From Lachnotalea sp. AF33-28 (lineage in GTDB: Bacteria; Bacillota; Clostridia; Lachnospirales; Lachnospiraceae): 64,000 nt of DNA. Position 1 is the stretch's first letter, and each line of letters begins with the position of its first letter. Below the pieces are notes generated by a model. The model was not told where the DNA came from, searched no databases, and was given only the letters and a program-made list of their open reading frames with translations. The position numbers were made by a program, and so were the translations under genes. This document shows positions 25,847-35,159 of this stretch, in pieces. The DNA is taken from contig NZ_QUEE01000010.1 in assembly GCF_003477885.1 (NCBI RefSeq), positions 124,001 through 188,000 of the forward strand, read 5' to 3'.

Positions 25847-25965
25847 TACAGTTCAGCTTTCCAGCTAACCTGTAACCCATTGAAACAGAAAATGCCGTCT
25901 CGACTAACATCCCCCTCCTGTGATATACTTAAAAAAAATATGCAATTACGGAAGGGGGCATTTTT

Positions 25966-28656
25966 ATGGGCGGGCAGATAGATAAAAAACCAAAAAAAAG
26001 AATATGTGCCGGTCTGTTGGCTCATGTGGATGCCGGAAAGACCACGCTGTCGGAAGCTCTGCTGTATTTAAGCGGCAGCATAAGAAATATGGGGAGGGTG
26101 GACAATCAAAACGCCTTTCTGGATACCTATGCCCTGGAAAGGGCCAGAGGGATCACGATTTTTTCCAAGCAGGCGCAGATTACTCTGCCGGGAGCCAAGA
26201 TTACGCTGTTAGATACGCCGGGGCATGTGGATTTTTCCGCGGAGATGGAGAGAACGCTGCAGGTGCTGGATTACGCGGTGCTGGTGATCAGCGGCGCGGA
26301 CGGCGTGCAGGGGCATACGCAGACACTGTGGCGGCTTTTGGCCCGATACCATATACCGGTATTCCTGTTTGTGAATAAAATGGACCAGGACGGAACGGAC
26401 AGGGAAGCTCTGCTTTCAGAGCTCAAGGAACGCCTGGATGACGGCTGCGTGGATTTTAGCGCTCCCGCGGATGCTTCCTTTTATGAAGAGGTGGCGGTGT
26501 GCGATGAGCGCGCGCTGGAGCATTTCCTGGAGACGGGGACGGTGGAGGCGGGGGATATCAGACATCTGATTGCTGAAAGGAAGCTGTTTCCCTGCTATTT
26601 CGGCTCGGCCTTACGGCTTTTCGGCGTGGAGGAACTGATGCGGGGGCTGGTAAACTATTCGGAGGAAGAGCAATATCCTGCGGAGTTTGGAGCGAAGGTG
26701 TTTAAGATCGCCAGAGACGGACAGGGCAACAGGCTCACCTATCTGAAGGTGACCGGAGGATCGCTGAAGGTGAAGACGGTGTTCGGCGATGAAAAGGTGA
26801 ATCAGATCCGCATCTATTCCGGTGAGAAATATGAGACGGTGAATGAGGCGGAGGCGGGCAGCATCTGTGCGGTGACCGGGCTTTTAAACACAAGGCCGGG
26901 CCAGGGGCTGGGCGCCGAAGCGTCGTCTGCGCTGCCGGTGCTGGAACCGGTGCTGACCTACCGAATCGGGCTGCCGGAGGGCTGCGACGCCGCGGCCATG
27001 CTGCCGAAGCTTAGGCAGCTGGAAGAAGAGGAACCGGAGCTGCATATCGTGTGGGATGAGCAGCTGAAAGAAATACAGGCGCAGATCATGGGGGAGGTGC
27101 AGACCGAAATCCTGCAGAGCCTTATTCAGGAACGGTTCGATGTGAGTGTGAGCTTTGACTCCGGCAATATACTGTATAAGGAGACTATTGCGGACTGTGT
27201 GGAAGGTGTGGGACACTTTGAACCGTTAAGGCATTATGCAGAGGTGCATCTTTTGCTGGAACCGGGTGAGCCTGGCAGCGGCCTGGAATTTGCGGCGTCC
27301 TGCAGCGAGGATATGCTGGACCGTAACTGGCAGCGTCTGGTGCTGACCCATCTGGAAGAAAAAGAGCACAAAGGCGTGCTGACCGGCGCGCCCATCACCG
27401 ATATGAAGATCACGCTGATCGCGGGTTGCGCCCATATTAAGCATACGGAAGGCGGGGATTTCCGCCAGGCCACATACCGGGCCGTACGCCAGGGCTTAAA
27501 ACAGGCCAGGTCCGTGTTGCTGGAACCGTATTATGAGTTTCGCCTGGAGGTGCCGGAAGGCATGGTGGGACGGGCCATGACGGATATAGAGAAGCGCTGC
27601 GGGAGGATGAATCCTCCGTTTTCTGCCGACAGATTCATGGTGCTGACCGGCAGCGCGCCGGTGGTCACGATGCGCGACTATCAGAAAGAGGTCATTGGCT
27701 ACACCAGAGGGGAAGGAAGGCTGTTCTGTTCCCTGAAGGGTTATGAACCCTGCCATAATTCAGAAGAGGTCATAGAGGCGGCCGGATACGATTCGGAGCG
27801 CGATTTGGAGAACCCGACCGGCTCAGTATTCTGCTCCCACGGCGCCGGTTTTGTGGTCAGCTGGGATAAAGTGAAAGATTATATGCATCTGGAAAGCGCG
27901 CCGGATGAGCGTCTGTGCCGGACAGAGGCAGCGCCGAAGCAGGATGCGGATCCTATTGAAGAGGAAGATTTCGTAGGAGTGGATGAGATCGATGCGATTT
28001 TATCCCGCACCTTTTACGCCAATAGCCGGGATAAAACGACCGCTTTGCGGAAAAAATATTCCGCCGGGAAAAGGGTGGACATTGCGCCTCATCCGGCGTC
28101 TGCAAGGCCGGTGAAGAAACAGGAACCAAAAGAAGCGTATCTGCTGGTGGACGGATACAATATCATCTTTGCCTGGGACGAATTGCGGGAGCTGGCTGCT
28201 GTCAGCGTGGACGGGGCCAGAGGAAGGCTTTTGGATATCTTAAGCAATTATCAGGGAATCTGCAAATGCCGCCTGATCGCCGTTTTTGACGCCTACCGGG
28301 TGCAGGGGCATCCGACGGAAATCCGGGATTACCATAATATACATGTGGTCTATACGAAAGAGGCTGAGACCGCGGATCAGTATATTGAGAAATTCGCCCA
28401 TGAAAATGCCGGCAAATATGATGTGACCGTGGCCACTTCGGACGGACTGGAACAGATCATCATCCTAAGCCAGGGATGCAGGCTGCTTTCGGCCAGGGAA
28501 TTTAAGAAGGAGATTGCGCATGCGATGGAAAGCTTGAGGGAGGAATATACAAAAGACCGCCCATCTGGCAAGAACTATCTGTTTGATTCACTGCCGGAAG
28601 ACACCGCAAGAGCGCTGGAGGACATTAGGACCGGCGGGCAGAACAATGATGGATGA
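25966..28656 (+). CDS. TetM/EF-G-like ribosomal GTPase fused to a Rae1/YacP-type NYN endoribonuclease
   Basis: Residues 1 to about 640 form a translation-factor GTPase: G1 AHVDAGKTTL, G3 DTPGHVDF, G4 NKMD, then EF-G-like domains including the domain IV segment TDMKITLIAGCAHIKHTEGG. This is the tetracycline ribosomal-protection layout (TetM about 640 residues). After a charged linker, residues about 725-880 form a NYN domain with LLVDGYNIIFAWDEL, AVFDAY, AETADQYIEK and VATSDGLEQ. These match YacP/Rae1, which cleaves mRNA in the ribosomal A site. Total length is 896. A GGAAGGGGG site precedes the ATG. Resistance to tetracycline should not be assumed; ribosome rescue or surveillance fits the fusion equally well. 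Confidence 0.88.
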   Translation: MGGQIDKKPKKRICAGLLAHVDAGKTTLSEALLYLSGSIRNMGRVDNQNAFLDTYALERARGITIFSKQAQITLPGAKITLLDTPGHVDFSAEMERTLQVLDYAVLVISGADGVQGHTQTLWRLLARYHIPVFLFVNKMDQDGTDREALLSELKERLDDGCVDFSAPADASFYEEVAVCDERALEHFLETGTVEAGDIRHLIAERKLFPCYFGSALRLFGVEELMRGLVNYSEEEQYPAEFGAKVFKIARDGQGNRLTYLKVTGGSLKVKTVFGDEKVNQIRIYSGEKYETVNEAEAGSICAVTGLLNTRPGQGLGAEASSALPVLEPVLTYRIGLPEGCDAAAMLPKLRQLEEEEPELHIVWDEQLKEIQAQIMGEVQTEILQSLIQERFDVSVSFDSGNILYKETIADCVEGVGHFEPLRHYAEVHLLLEPGEPGSGLEFAASCSEDMLDRNWQRLVLTHLEEKEHKGVLTGAPITDMKITLIAGCAHIKHTEGGDFRQATYRAVRQGLKQARSVLLEPYYEFRLEVPEGMVGRAMTDIEKRCGRMNPPFSADRFMVLTGSAPVVTMRDYQKEVIGYTRGEGRLFCSLKGYEPCHNSEEVIEAAGYDSERDLENPTGSVFCSHGAGFVVSWDKVKDYMHLESAPDERLCRTEAAPKQDADPIEEEDFVGVDEIDAILSRTFYANSRDKTTALRKKYSAGKRVDIAPHPASARPVKKQEPKEAYLLVDGYNIIFAWDELRELAAVSVDGARGRLLDILSNYQGICKCRLIAVFDAYRVQGHPTEIRDYHNIHVVYTKEAETADQYIEKFAHENAGKYDVTVATSDGLEQIIILSQGCRLLSAREFKKEIAHAMESLREEYTKDRPSGKNYLFDSLPEDTARALEDIRTGGQNNDG

Positions 28657-28752
28657 CAGGTGGTGGGAAAGACCAGGGATTATTCCGGCAGTTATAAAAA
28701 CTGGTAATATTGTCTCATATAATGCAAATTAACACACTTTTTTAAACGTTTT

Positions 28753-28796
28753 GCACACTTATTTTTATTGCGGATAAGTGTGCTTTTGCATATAAT
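28753..28796 (+). promoter_or_regulatory. Promoter with overlapping inverted repeat for the sugar ABC operon
   Basis: TTGCGG (28768-28773), 17-base spacer, TATAAT (28791-28796). A perfect 10-base inverted repeat GCACACTTAT (28753-28762) / ATAAGTGTGC (28774-28783) brackets the -35 box, the position of an operator for a LacI- or YesN-type regulator. Confidence 0.65.
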
Positions 28797-28894
28797 CGAC
28801 ATATCGGCCGAACAAAGACAGGTGTGTGCTGATCATATTATATTCACCAGACAGCACGCTTACCGTTAGCATTGAAAACGAGGAGGATATGAAG

Positions 28895-30292
28895 ATGAAA
28901 TGGAGAAAAGTTACGGCACTGGCGCTTGCGGCAGTTATGTGCATATCTGCGTCAGCCTGCGCAAACGGCGCTCAGAATACCGGTAATACAACACAGGCGG
29001 AAAGTCCAGTAAATACCACGGTGGAGAGTCAGACCTCTGCTGCAGATAACACCACTGCTGCGCCGGGCAATGATGCGGGGAACCAAGCGGCCCTGCGGGT
29101 GGCATGGTGGGGCAGCCAGGAGCGTCATAACATGACCATTGAAGCGCTGGACGCATATGCGGCGGAAGCGGGAACGGAGTTCTCCTATGAGTATACCAGC
29201 TGGACAAGTTATTTTGAGAACCTGGCCACACAGGCGGTGGGTAGCAACCTTCCCGATGTGATTCAGATGTCTACAACGGATATCATCAACTATTCAAAAA
29301 ACGACCAGATCATCGATCTGCAGCCGTATATTGATGACGGGACCATAGACATCAGCAATATTGACCAGAGCTCTCTAAGCGGAGGCATGGTGGACGGTAA
29401 ACTGGCTGGTTTTACCACCGGCGTGAACACCGTGAATGTGCTGTACGACAAAGAGGCGTTTGATCAGGCGGGAGTGACATACCCTTCCAATGACTGGACC
29501 TGGAGCCAATTTATTGATACGGCCAAGGCTGTTTACGACGCGACGCAGATCCCCACTGAGCTGCCATTCCTGGCGGAGGCCAGATGGCTGGTGGAGGCAA
29601 TGGTCCGCAGCTATGGATATGATTTCTTTTCAGAGGACGGCCATTCCCTTCCGTGGGCAGAGGATGAGGCTGTGGTTACGGCGGTGATCCAGGCGGTTCA
29701 GGATATTTATGACGGAGTTAAGGCTGGGTATTTTGTGGATCCGGAGGTACAGATCGCATGGTCTACTACGGAAGATTACTTTATCGTAAAAGGCGAGTCC
29801 GCCATGTCCTTCCAGTTAAGCAATTACTACGGTGTTTACTGCGCTGCGGCGGGCAAGGAGCTGGGAATGGTTATGCTGCCTAAGATGGACGGCGGAAGCC
29901 AGACAGGGATGTATCTGAATTCCAACATGTACTGGTGCATCTCCGCCAACTGCCAGGATCCGAAAGCGGCCGCGGCAGTGATCAATTATCTGATCAACGA
30001 CGAGGATGCCTGCAAGATGATCGGAACGGACAGAGGCATTTCATTATCCGGCGCGGTGCGCGAAATGCTGGCATCCAGCGAGGATACGGATGTATATACC
30101 AAGAACACGTTGAATTATGTGAATGAGGTTTCCTCCGCGGTCAAATCCACGAATCCTGCTGATCCGCTCAATTCCGCGGAAGCGATCAGCGTTCTGAAGA
30201 ATAACTTCACGGCGGCCATGTACGGAGAGATGTCCGCAGAAGACTGCATCACGGACTTTATCAGCCAGGCAGCTTCCATTCTTCCGGAATAG
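28895..30292 (+). CDS. Sugar ABC transporter substrate-binding lipoprotein
   Basis: A signal peptide with lipobox SASAC (Cys near residue 18) is followed by an N/T/A-rich linker and a type-1 extracellular solute-binding fold (LRVAWWGSQERHNMT ... NDEDACKMIGTDRGISLSG). The ATG at 28895 is eight bases from AGGAGG, better than 28889 (two bases). The protein captures an oligosaccharide or monosaccharide outside the membrane for the two permeases that follow. No ATPase gene is present, as is usual in Firmicutes, where a shared MsmK-type ATPase energises CUT1 systems. A hairpin follows at 30317-30341. Confidence 0.9.
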   Translation: MKWRKVTALALAAVMCISASACANGAQNTGNTTQAESPVNTTVESQTSAADNTTAAPGNDAGNQAALRVAWWGSQERHNMTIEALDAYAAEAGTEFSYEYTSWTSYFENLATQAVGSNLPDVIQMSTTDIINYSKNDQIIDLQPYIDDGTIDISNIDQSSLSGGMVDGKLAGFTTGVNTVNVLYDKEAFDQAGVTYPSNDWTWSQFIDTAKAVYDATQIPTELPFLAEARWLVEAMVRSYGYDFFSEDGHSLPWAEDEAVVTAVIQAVQDIYDGVKAGYFVDPEVQIAWSTTEDYFIVKGESAMSFQLSNYYGVYCAAAGKELGMVMLPKMDGGSQTGMYLNSNMYWCISANCQDPKAAAAVINYLINDEDACKMIGTDRGISLSGAVREMLASSEDTDVYTKNTLNYVNEVSSAVKSTNPADPLNSAEAISVLKNNFTAAMYGEMSAEDCITDFISQAASILPE

Positions 30293-30316
30293 ACGGCAAT
30301 ATTCACAGTATCGTAA

Positions 30317-30341
30317 AATGGGGGCCTGATCAGCCCCCATT
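30317..30341 (+). terminator. Intercistronic hairpin after the binding-protein gene
   Basis: AATGGGGGC/GCCCCCATT with a seven-base loop and no T-run. Such hairpins between binding-protein and permease genes protect the upstream mRNA or cause partial termination, giving excess binding protein. Confidence 0.55.
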
Positions 30342-30410
30342 GCCTTTCCCGCTTCACAAAAAAGGTGTGTTTATCCAACAGCCTAATTCACGAAAATGAG
30401 GTAGATTATC

Positions 30411-31352
30411 ATGGCGAATAAATCCCAGATGAGGAAGAATACACTGTTGGGGTATCTTTTCATCGGACCCTGGCTGATCTGTTTTCTTGCCTTTACGGCG
30501 CTGCCGTTTGCAGCTTCCTTTTTTCTGTCTTTTACAGAATACAATATGTTGTCGGTGCCGAAGTTTATCGGTTTTAGCAATTATATCCGTCTGTTCACGC
30601 AGGATAACCTGTTTATGACCTCTCTCGGAGTCACTTTTAAATTTGTATTTATTTCCATTCCGCTAAGACTGTTATTTGCGCTGATGGTGGCAATGATCCT
30701 CAACAGAGACTCCAAAGCAGTACCTATTTACAGGGTGATCTATTACCTTCCGTCCATCCTTGGAGGCAGCGTGGCGGTATCGGTTATGTGGAAATACTGT
30801 TTCTCGAAAACAGGCGTATTTAACAGCTTTTTAAATATGCTAGGCATTCCCTGCAACATCAGCTGGATATCCAATAAAGATACTGCGCTGTGGAGCATCA
30901 TACTGCTGTTTATCTGGCAATTCGGTTCTCCGATGCTGATTTTTCTGTCCGGACTGAAGCAGATTCCCAGGAGCTACTATGAAGCGGCGGTGGTGGACGG
31001 CGCTGGACCTGTAAAGAAGTTTTTCCGGATCACACTTCCTCTGTTAAGCCCTATCATTTTCTTTAACCTTGTTATGCAGATGATCGGCGGCTTTATGGTA
31101 TTTTCACAGGCGATGATCATAACGGACGGCGGCCCCATGAACAAGACGCTGGTGTATGCGCTCTATCTGTACAGACAGAGCTTCGCTTATTATAAGATGG
31201 GCTACGGATGCGCTATGGCCTGGATCCTTCTGGTAATCATCGGCTTTTTCACGGCCCTTGTTTTCAAATCCTCCAGCGCATGGGTGTTTTATGAAAACGA
31301 GATGTTTGACGGCAAAAGCAATAAGAGGAAAGGAAGGGCGCGTCGGAAATGA
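30411..31352 (+). CDS. Sugar ABC transporter permease, MalF type
   Basis: The 313-residue protein has six predicted spans. The EAA loop SYYEAAVVDGAGPVKKFFRITLPLLSP near residue 188 contacts the ATPase. An N-terminal FIGPWLICFLAFTALPF span is typical of CUT1 MalF-like permeases. It pairs with the next gene, whose start overlaps its stop by ATGA. The ribosome-binding site is weak (GAGGT). Confidence 0.92.
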   Translation: MANKSQMRKNTLLGYLFIGPWLICFLAFTALPFAASFFLSFTEYNMLSVPKFIGFSNYIRLFTQDNLFMTSLGVTFKFVFISIPLRLLFALMVAMILNRDSKAVPIYRVIYYLPSILGGSVAVSVMWKYCFSKTGVFNSFLNMLGIPCNISWISNKDTALWSIILLFIWQFGSPMLIFLSGLKQIPRSYYEAAVVDGAGPVKKFFRITLPLLSPIIFFNLVMQMIGGFMVFSQAMIITDGGPMNKTLVYALYLYRQSFAYYKMGYGCAMAWILLVIIGFFTALVFKSSSAWVFYENEMFDGKSNKRKGRARRK

Positions 31353-32191
31353 TTCGGAAAAAGCTATCTAATACTGTTTTATTTCATGCGGTCGTATGCG
31401 CGATCGGATTCGTGATGATCTATCCGCTGATCTGGATGTTTTTCAGCTCTTTTAAAGAGAGCAGCCTGGTCCTCTCTACCGTAGATCATCTGTTTCCGGA
31501 AAAATGGGAATTTGGAAATTATCTCAACGGATGGTCCGGGTTTGGAGGCACTACTTTTACCACATTTTTTCAAAACTCTGTCATAGTGACGGTGGTTTCG
31601 GTGATCGGCAATGTGCTGGCGTCGGCCATGGCGGCCTATGGCTTTACACGGATACGTTTCCGGGGAAGAGGTTTTTTCTTTATCTGTATGCTGATTACGA
31701 TGATGGTGCCCAGCCAGGTACTGGTGGTGCCGCAGTATATTATTTTTAACGGACTGAACTGGGTGAATACGTTTCTGCCGCTGACGGTGCCGGAATGGGG
31801 CGGGAGAGCCTTCTTTATCTTTTTAATCATGCAGTTTATCGCGGGAATTCCCAAGGATCTGGATGAAGCGGCGGAAATCGACGGCTGCGGTAAGGTGCGT
31901 CTGTTCACCAGGGTTATGATGCCTCTGATTAAACCGGCTCTTGCAACCTCGGCGATCTTCTCGTTTTACTGGAAATGGGACGATTTTATGGGTTCTCTTC
32001 TGTACCTTAATTCTCCGGAGAAGTACACCGTATCCATTGCGCTGAAGCTTTTCTGCGATCCAACCAGCGTTTCGGATTATGGCGCCATGTTTGCCATGTG
32101 CGTGGCTTCGCTGCTTCCTGTGATTGTGCTGTTTCTGTTTACGCAGAAATACATTGTGGACGGCATTGCAATGTCCGGACTGAAAGCATAA
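31349..32191 (+). CDS. Sugar ABC transporter permease, MalG type
   Basis: This 280-residue membrane protein has the MalG-type EAA loop DLDEAAEIDGCGKVRLFTRVMMPLIKP and a C-terminal VDGIAMSGLKA, the usual end of CUT1 MalG-like subunits. Translation is coupled through an ATGA overlap with the MalF-like gene. It forms the membrane pore with that protein. A sensor kinase gene starts 44 bases downstream. Confidence 0.92.
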   Translation: MIRKKLSNTVLFHAVVCAIGFVMIYPLIWMFFSSFKESSLVLSTVDHLFPEKWEFGNYLNGWSGFGGTTFTTFFQNSVIVTVVSVIGNVLASAMAAYGFTRIRFRGRGFFFICMLITMMVPSQVLVVPQYIIFNGLNWVNTFLPLTVPEWGGRAFFIFLIMQFIAGIPKDLDEAAEIDGCGKVRLFTRVMMPLIKPALATSAIFSFYWKWDDFMGSLLYLNSPEKYTVSIALKLFCDPTSVSDYGAMFAMCVASLLPVIVLFLFTQKYIVDGIAMSGLKA

Positions 32192-32235
32192 AATAGTATC
32201 ATTCACATTCGGTTTATCCTGGGGGGAGGAGAGCC

Positions 32236-34047
32236 ATGACAGGAAAGAGAAAAAGCATCGTTCATCGGGTATCCGCCATTCTGGGCGCGGCGCTGGTGCT
32301 AAGCTTTGCTGGCGGATGCTTTGTGCTTTACAGTGTGGAACGGTCAAATACGGAATACATATATCAGCTTACCAGAGAACTGATGGATTCTTCCATTTCC
32401 AGAATGGAGAATGAAATGGGGGAAATAAAAACTCTCATCTATGATATCGTGGTCTCCGATACCGTGCAGAAAGCGGGCAGCAGTTTGCTGGCTTATGATG
32501 AGGGAAGAGATGAAACGGGACTTGGGCGGGCATTAAGGATTAATCAGATTGCGGACGGCATACAGAGAGAAATCGCGGCGAATCATTCTGTAGTTTGTGC
32601 CAATTTTGTGGACGGAGCGGGCAATGTGAGCGTGATCGCATCGACGCGCTATTTCCGACTGACCGAAGAAAACGCGAAAGCGGTATCCGGGGCCGCTGTC
32701 AATGCAAAGGGCGAGACCTTCTTTATGGAGGAAAGCACGTTTGCCGGCGAGAAAAATATTCTGCTGGCGGTCAAACAGATCAGGGAAAAGGAAAACCTGT
32801 CCCTGAAGCATATCGGAACGGTGGTGCTGTTTATTGATATAGACAGGCTGGGCAGGCTGCTTACGGATGTGCACGACGGGATATTTCTGATGTACGGCAA
32901 TGAGGGCGGTCTTAAGTTTGTGCTGAATGACAAAGAGAACCTTCTGGAGGACTACGATCCGGACGGGGTGCAGAGCGAGGCGTATTCGATTCGGGATATC
33001 GGCGGGAAGCGCTATTTTGTGGTGAGCATGCATAACAGCGGACAGCAGTTTTCCTACGTGCTTTTTACACCGTATGCGGAACTCTTCTTTGATGTAAAGC
33101 AGGTTTTTACACTGTATATGGGGATTTTTGTTTGCTGCTGCGCGGCGGTGCTGTCGATTTCGTTCTTTTTCACGCGCCGGGTGACCGATGATATCCGAAG
33201 ATTTATCCAGCATATCCATCAGATTTCCTGGGAGAATTTTACACAGCTTCCCGTCTATGAAAAAGAGGAAATCAGGGACAGGGATGTGTATGCCCTTCAG
33301 CAGGCTTTTAACAAAATGTCGGTCAGGATCAATGAATTAGTTCGGGAAAATTATCTGAAACAGATTCTGATCAAGGAGACGCAGATACAGGCGCTGCAGG
33401 CGCAGATGAATCCCCATTTTCTCTATAATACACTGAATTCCGTGTATTGGATGGTTAAGACGGCAGGGAATATGCCGGCGGCGGATATGGTCAACAGTCT
33501 GGGACTCCTGCTTAGGGAGGCGATCAGCAATAAAGAGCTGGTGATCACGATCGATAAGGAGCTCGACATTGTCTGCTATTATCTGACGATCCAGAAGCAC
33601 CGCTATGAGGAGCGTTTGGATATCCGCTTTGATGTGTCGGAGGAATGCAGCGGCCTGTTAATTCCCAAGTTCACAATACAGCCTTTATTGGAAAACGCCA
33701 TTGCCTATGGAGTGGAATGCATGCTGGGGGTATGCAGAGTGGAAGTCAGCCTGTGCGTGCGGGGAGAGGAGTGCATCTGCCAGGTATCCAATGACGGCCC
33801 TCCGCCGGAAGAAAATCTGATGGAAAAGCTGCGCAGCGGGCAGCTGAAGCCGAAGGGAAACGGCGTTGGCCTGTTAAATATTGACCGGAGAATCAAAGAG
33901 GTGTTTGGGGATCGTTGCGGAATCAGTGTGTTGCGTGACAGCGCCGGCCGCACGGTGGTGCAGGCGAGGATGAAATGTATTTCACAGGAAGAGTATGAAG
34001 AGGGAAGGCGGAATGAAAAACAATTACAGGATTATGGTGGTGGATGA
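32236..34047 (+). CDS. YesM-type sensor histidine kinase
   Basis: The 603-residue protein has an N-terminal membrane span (about residues 12-33), an extracellular sensor domain, a second span (about 285-310), a HAMP region and an internal-kinase domain. The latter has QAQMNPHFLYNTLNSVYWM, which carries the phospho-acceptor His, then an HATPase (FTIQPLLENAIAYG, GNGVGLLNIDRR). LytS/YesM-type kinases of this form control adjacent sugar transporters. GGGGGGAGGA precedes the ATG at 32236. The YesN partner gene starts inside its 3' end. Confidence 0.92.
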   Translation: MTGKRKSIVHRVSAILGAALVLSFAGGCFVLYSVERSNTEYIYQLTRELMDSSISRMENEMGEIKTLIYDIVVSDTVQKAGSSLLAYDEGRDETGLGRALRINQIADGIQREIAANHSVVCANFVDGAGNVSVIASTRYFRLTEENAKAVSGAAVNAKGETFFMEESTFAGEKNILLAVKQIREKENLSLKHIGTVVLFIDIDRLGRLLTDVHDGIFLMYGNEGGLKFVLNDKENLLEDYDPDGVQSEAYSIRDIGGKRYFVVSMHNSGQQFSYVLFTPYAELFFDVKQVFTLYMGIFVCCCAAVLSISFFFTRRVTDDIRRFIQHIHQISWENFTQLPVYEKEEIRDRDVYALQQAFNKMSVRINELVRENYLKQILIKETQIQALQAQMNPHFLYNTLNSVYWMVKTAGNMPAADMVNSLGLLLREAISNKELVITIDKELDIVCYYLTIQKHRYEERLDIRFDVSEECSGLLIPKFTIQPLLENAIAYGVECMLGVCRVEVSLCVRGEECICQVSNDGPPPEENLMEKLRSGQLKPKGNGVGLLNIDRRIKEVFGDRCGISVLRDSAGRTVVQARMKCISQEEYEEGRRNEKQLQDYGGG

Positions 34048-34819
34048 TGAGCATATTGTAAGGGAGGCGATCTCCTCTTCCATCCCCTGGGAAAAATATC
34101 AGGTGGAGGTAGTATATGCCGCTGCCAATGCGGTCGATGCGCTGGAATATCTTAAGGACCATGAAGTGGATATGATGCTGGTGGATATCAGGATGCCCGT
34201 GATGGACGGCCTCGAACTGCTTAAGCAGCTTAGAGGCCGCAGAGCGGATATTGATTTTGTGATTTTAAGCGGACATGCGGATTTTCACTATGCGCAGCAG
34301 GCAATTCACTATGGGGCCAGAGAATATCTGCTAAAGCCGCTGGATGCCGCTTCACTGCTGAATGTGGTGACGAAATGCCGGGATGAGCGGCAGCAAAAGC
34401 AGCTTATGGATATGATGCGGGAAAACCCGGCAATGAACAGGATCCTTGCTAATGTTTCAGATCCGGGAAATTATCCGCAGACAGTAGGCAGGATCATCAA
34501 GATTGTGGACGAAGAGATCGCCAACGAGGAACTGTCACTGAAATGGATCTCTGCAAAGAAGCTTTTTCTGAATGAAAATTATTTAAGCAGAGTCTTCCAG
34601 AAAGAGACCGGGCAGAGATTCTCCTCCTATCTGGCCGAACGCAGAATGCTGCTTGCCATGCAGAAGCTGGCGTACAGCCCGGAGGAAATGATCCTGGATG
34701 TGGCCAGAGCAACAGGATTTGGGGACAATTCGCAGTATTTCAGCAGCACCTTTAAGAAATTTACGGGCTATACGCCTTCAGAATACAGGAGATATATGCG
34801 GGAAGGAAAGTTTAAATAG
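34013..34819 (+). CDS. YesN-type response regulator with AraC DNA-binding domain
   Basis: A receiver domain (VVDDEH, phospho-acceptor Asp in LVDIRMPVMDG near residue 55, Lys in LLKPLD) is followed by a C-terminal AraC-type helix-turn-helix pair (NENYLSRVFQKETGQRFSSYLAERR, GFGDNSQYFSSTFKKFTGYTPSEYR). The ATG at 34013 has GGGAAGGCGG upstream; an ATG at 33995 is also in frame but lacks a site. With the YesM-type kinase it probably activates the ABC operon promoter at 28768. A terminator follows at 34864. Confidence 0.92.
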   Translation: MKNNYRIMVVDDEHIVREAISSSIPWEKYQVEVVYAAANAVDALEYLKDHEVDMMLVDIRMPVMDGLELLKQLRGRRADIDFVILSGHADFHYAQQAIHYGAREYLLKPLDAASLLNVVTKCRDERQQKQLMDMMRENPAMNRILANVSDPGNYPQTVGRIIKIVDEEIANEELSLKWISAKKLFLNENYLSRVFQKETGQRFSSYLAERRMLLAMQKLAYSPEEMILDVARATGFGDNSQYFSSTFKKFTGYTPSEYRRYMREGKFK

Positions 34820-34863
34820 AACCCGCATTTCATGCCGCGCAACGGTTTAGGAAGAATCCTTTT

Positions 34864-34889
34864 GACAGATGAGAATCTGTCTATTTTTG
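34864..34889 (+). terminator. Terminator after the two-component system
   Basis: GACAGAT/ATCTGTC stem with a four-base loop followed by TATTTTTG. It ends the ABC/two-component operon. Confidence 0.7.
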
Positions 34890-34945
34890 TTGTTGATGAA
34901 GTGTGACGGTAAAATTTGAAAGAGACGGCTGTTTTAACGATTCCT

Positions 34946-34974
34946 TTGACATTTATGCGGACCGATATTAGAAT
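34946..34974 (+). promoter_or_regulatory. Promoter of the sigma-54 locus regulators
   Basis: TTGACA (34946-34951), 17-base spacer, TAGAAT (34969-34974). About 45 bases around it match the promoter at 47236-47264, including the spacer (TTTGACATTTAT, CCGATATTAGAATCTA), which is far more than consensus would require. Confidence 0.7.
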
Positions 34975-35033
34975 CTAACTAACAGATACGCTTTGGATAA
35001 ATCTTGTGGTTTCACTGATGGGGGGCAGGAATT

Positions 35034-35159
35034 ATGAAGCTTACTTATTCTATAAATGTAGAACAGAAAGCGTCGATTACAGCAGCGCAGATACAATCAT
35101 TGGAAATACTCGCCTGCGACGGCCTGCGGCTGAAAGAGATGCTGCAAAGGCCAGAATGA
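35034..35159 (+). CDS. Sigma-54 region I peptide (first half of a split RpoN)
   Basis: A 41-residue frame starts at ATG 35034 with GGGGGGCAGGA six bases upstream. It reads like the N-terminal region I of sigma-54: MKLTYSINVEQ, then a Gln/Leu-rich segment SITAAQIQSLEILACDGL and LKEMLQRPE. In RpoN, region I contacts core polymerase and the activator and holds the complex closed. The stop TGA (35157-35159) overlaps the ATG of the next frame (35156) as ATGA, the hallmark of coupled translation. The acidic region II and the core-binding domain, which should follow, are missing. Either this is a split factor or the scar of an internal deletion. Confidence 0.65.
   Translation: MKLTYSINVEQKASITAAQIQSLEILACDGLRLKEMLQRPE

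Noticed and set aside
34828..34855. Second MerR-type operator resembling the 46233 spacer (TGCCGCGCAACGGTTTA)
   Set aside because: Sixteen of twenty bases match, but no -35/-10 pair surrounds it and it lies in a gene end, so it may be chance.
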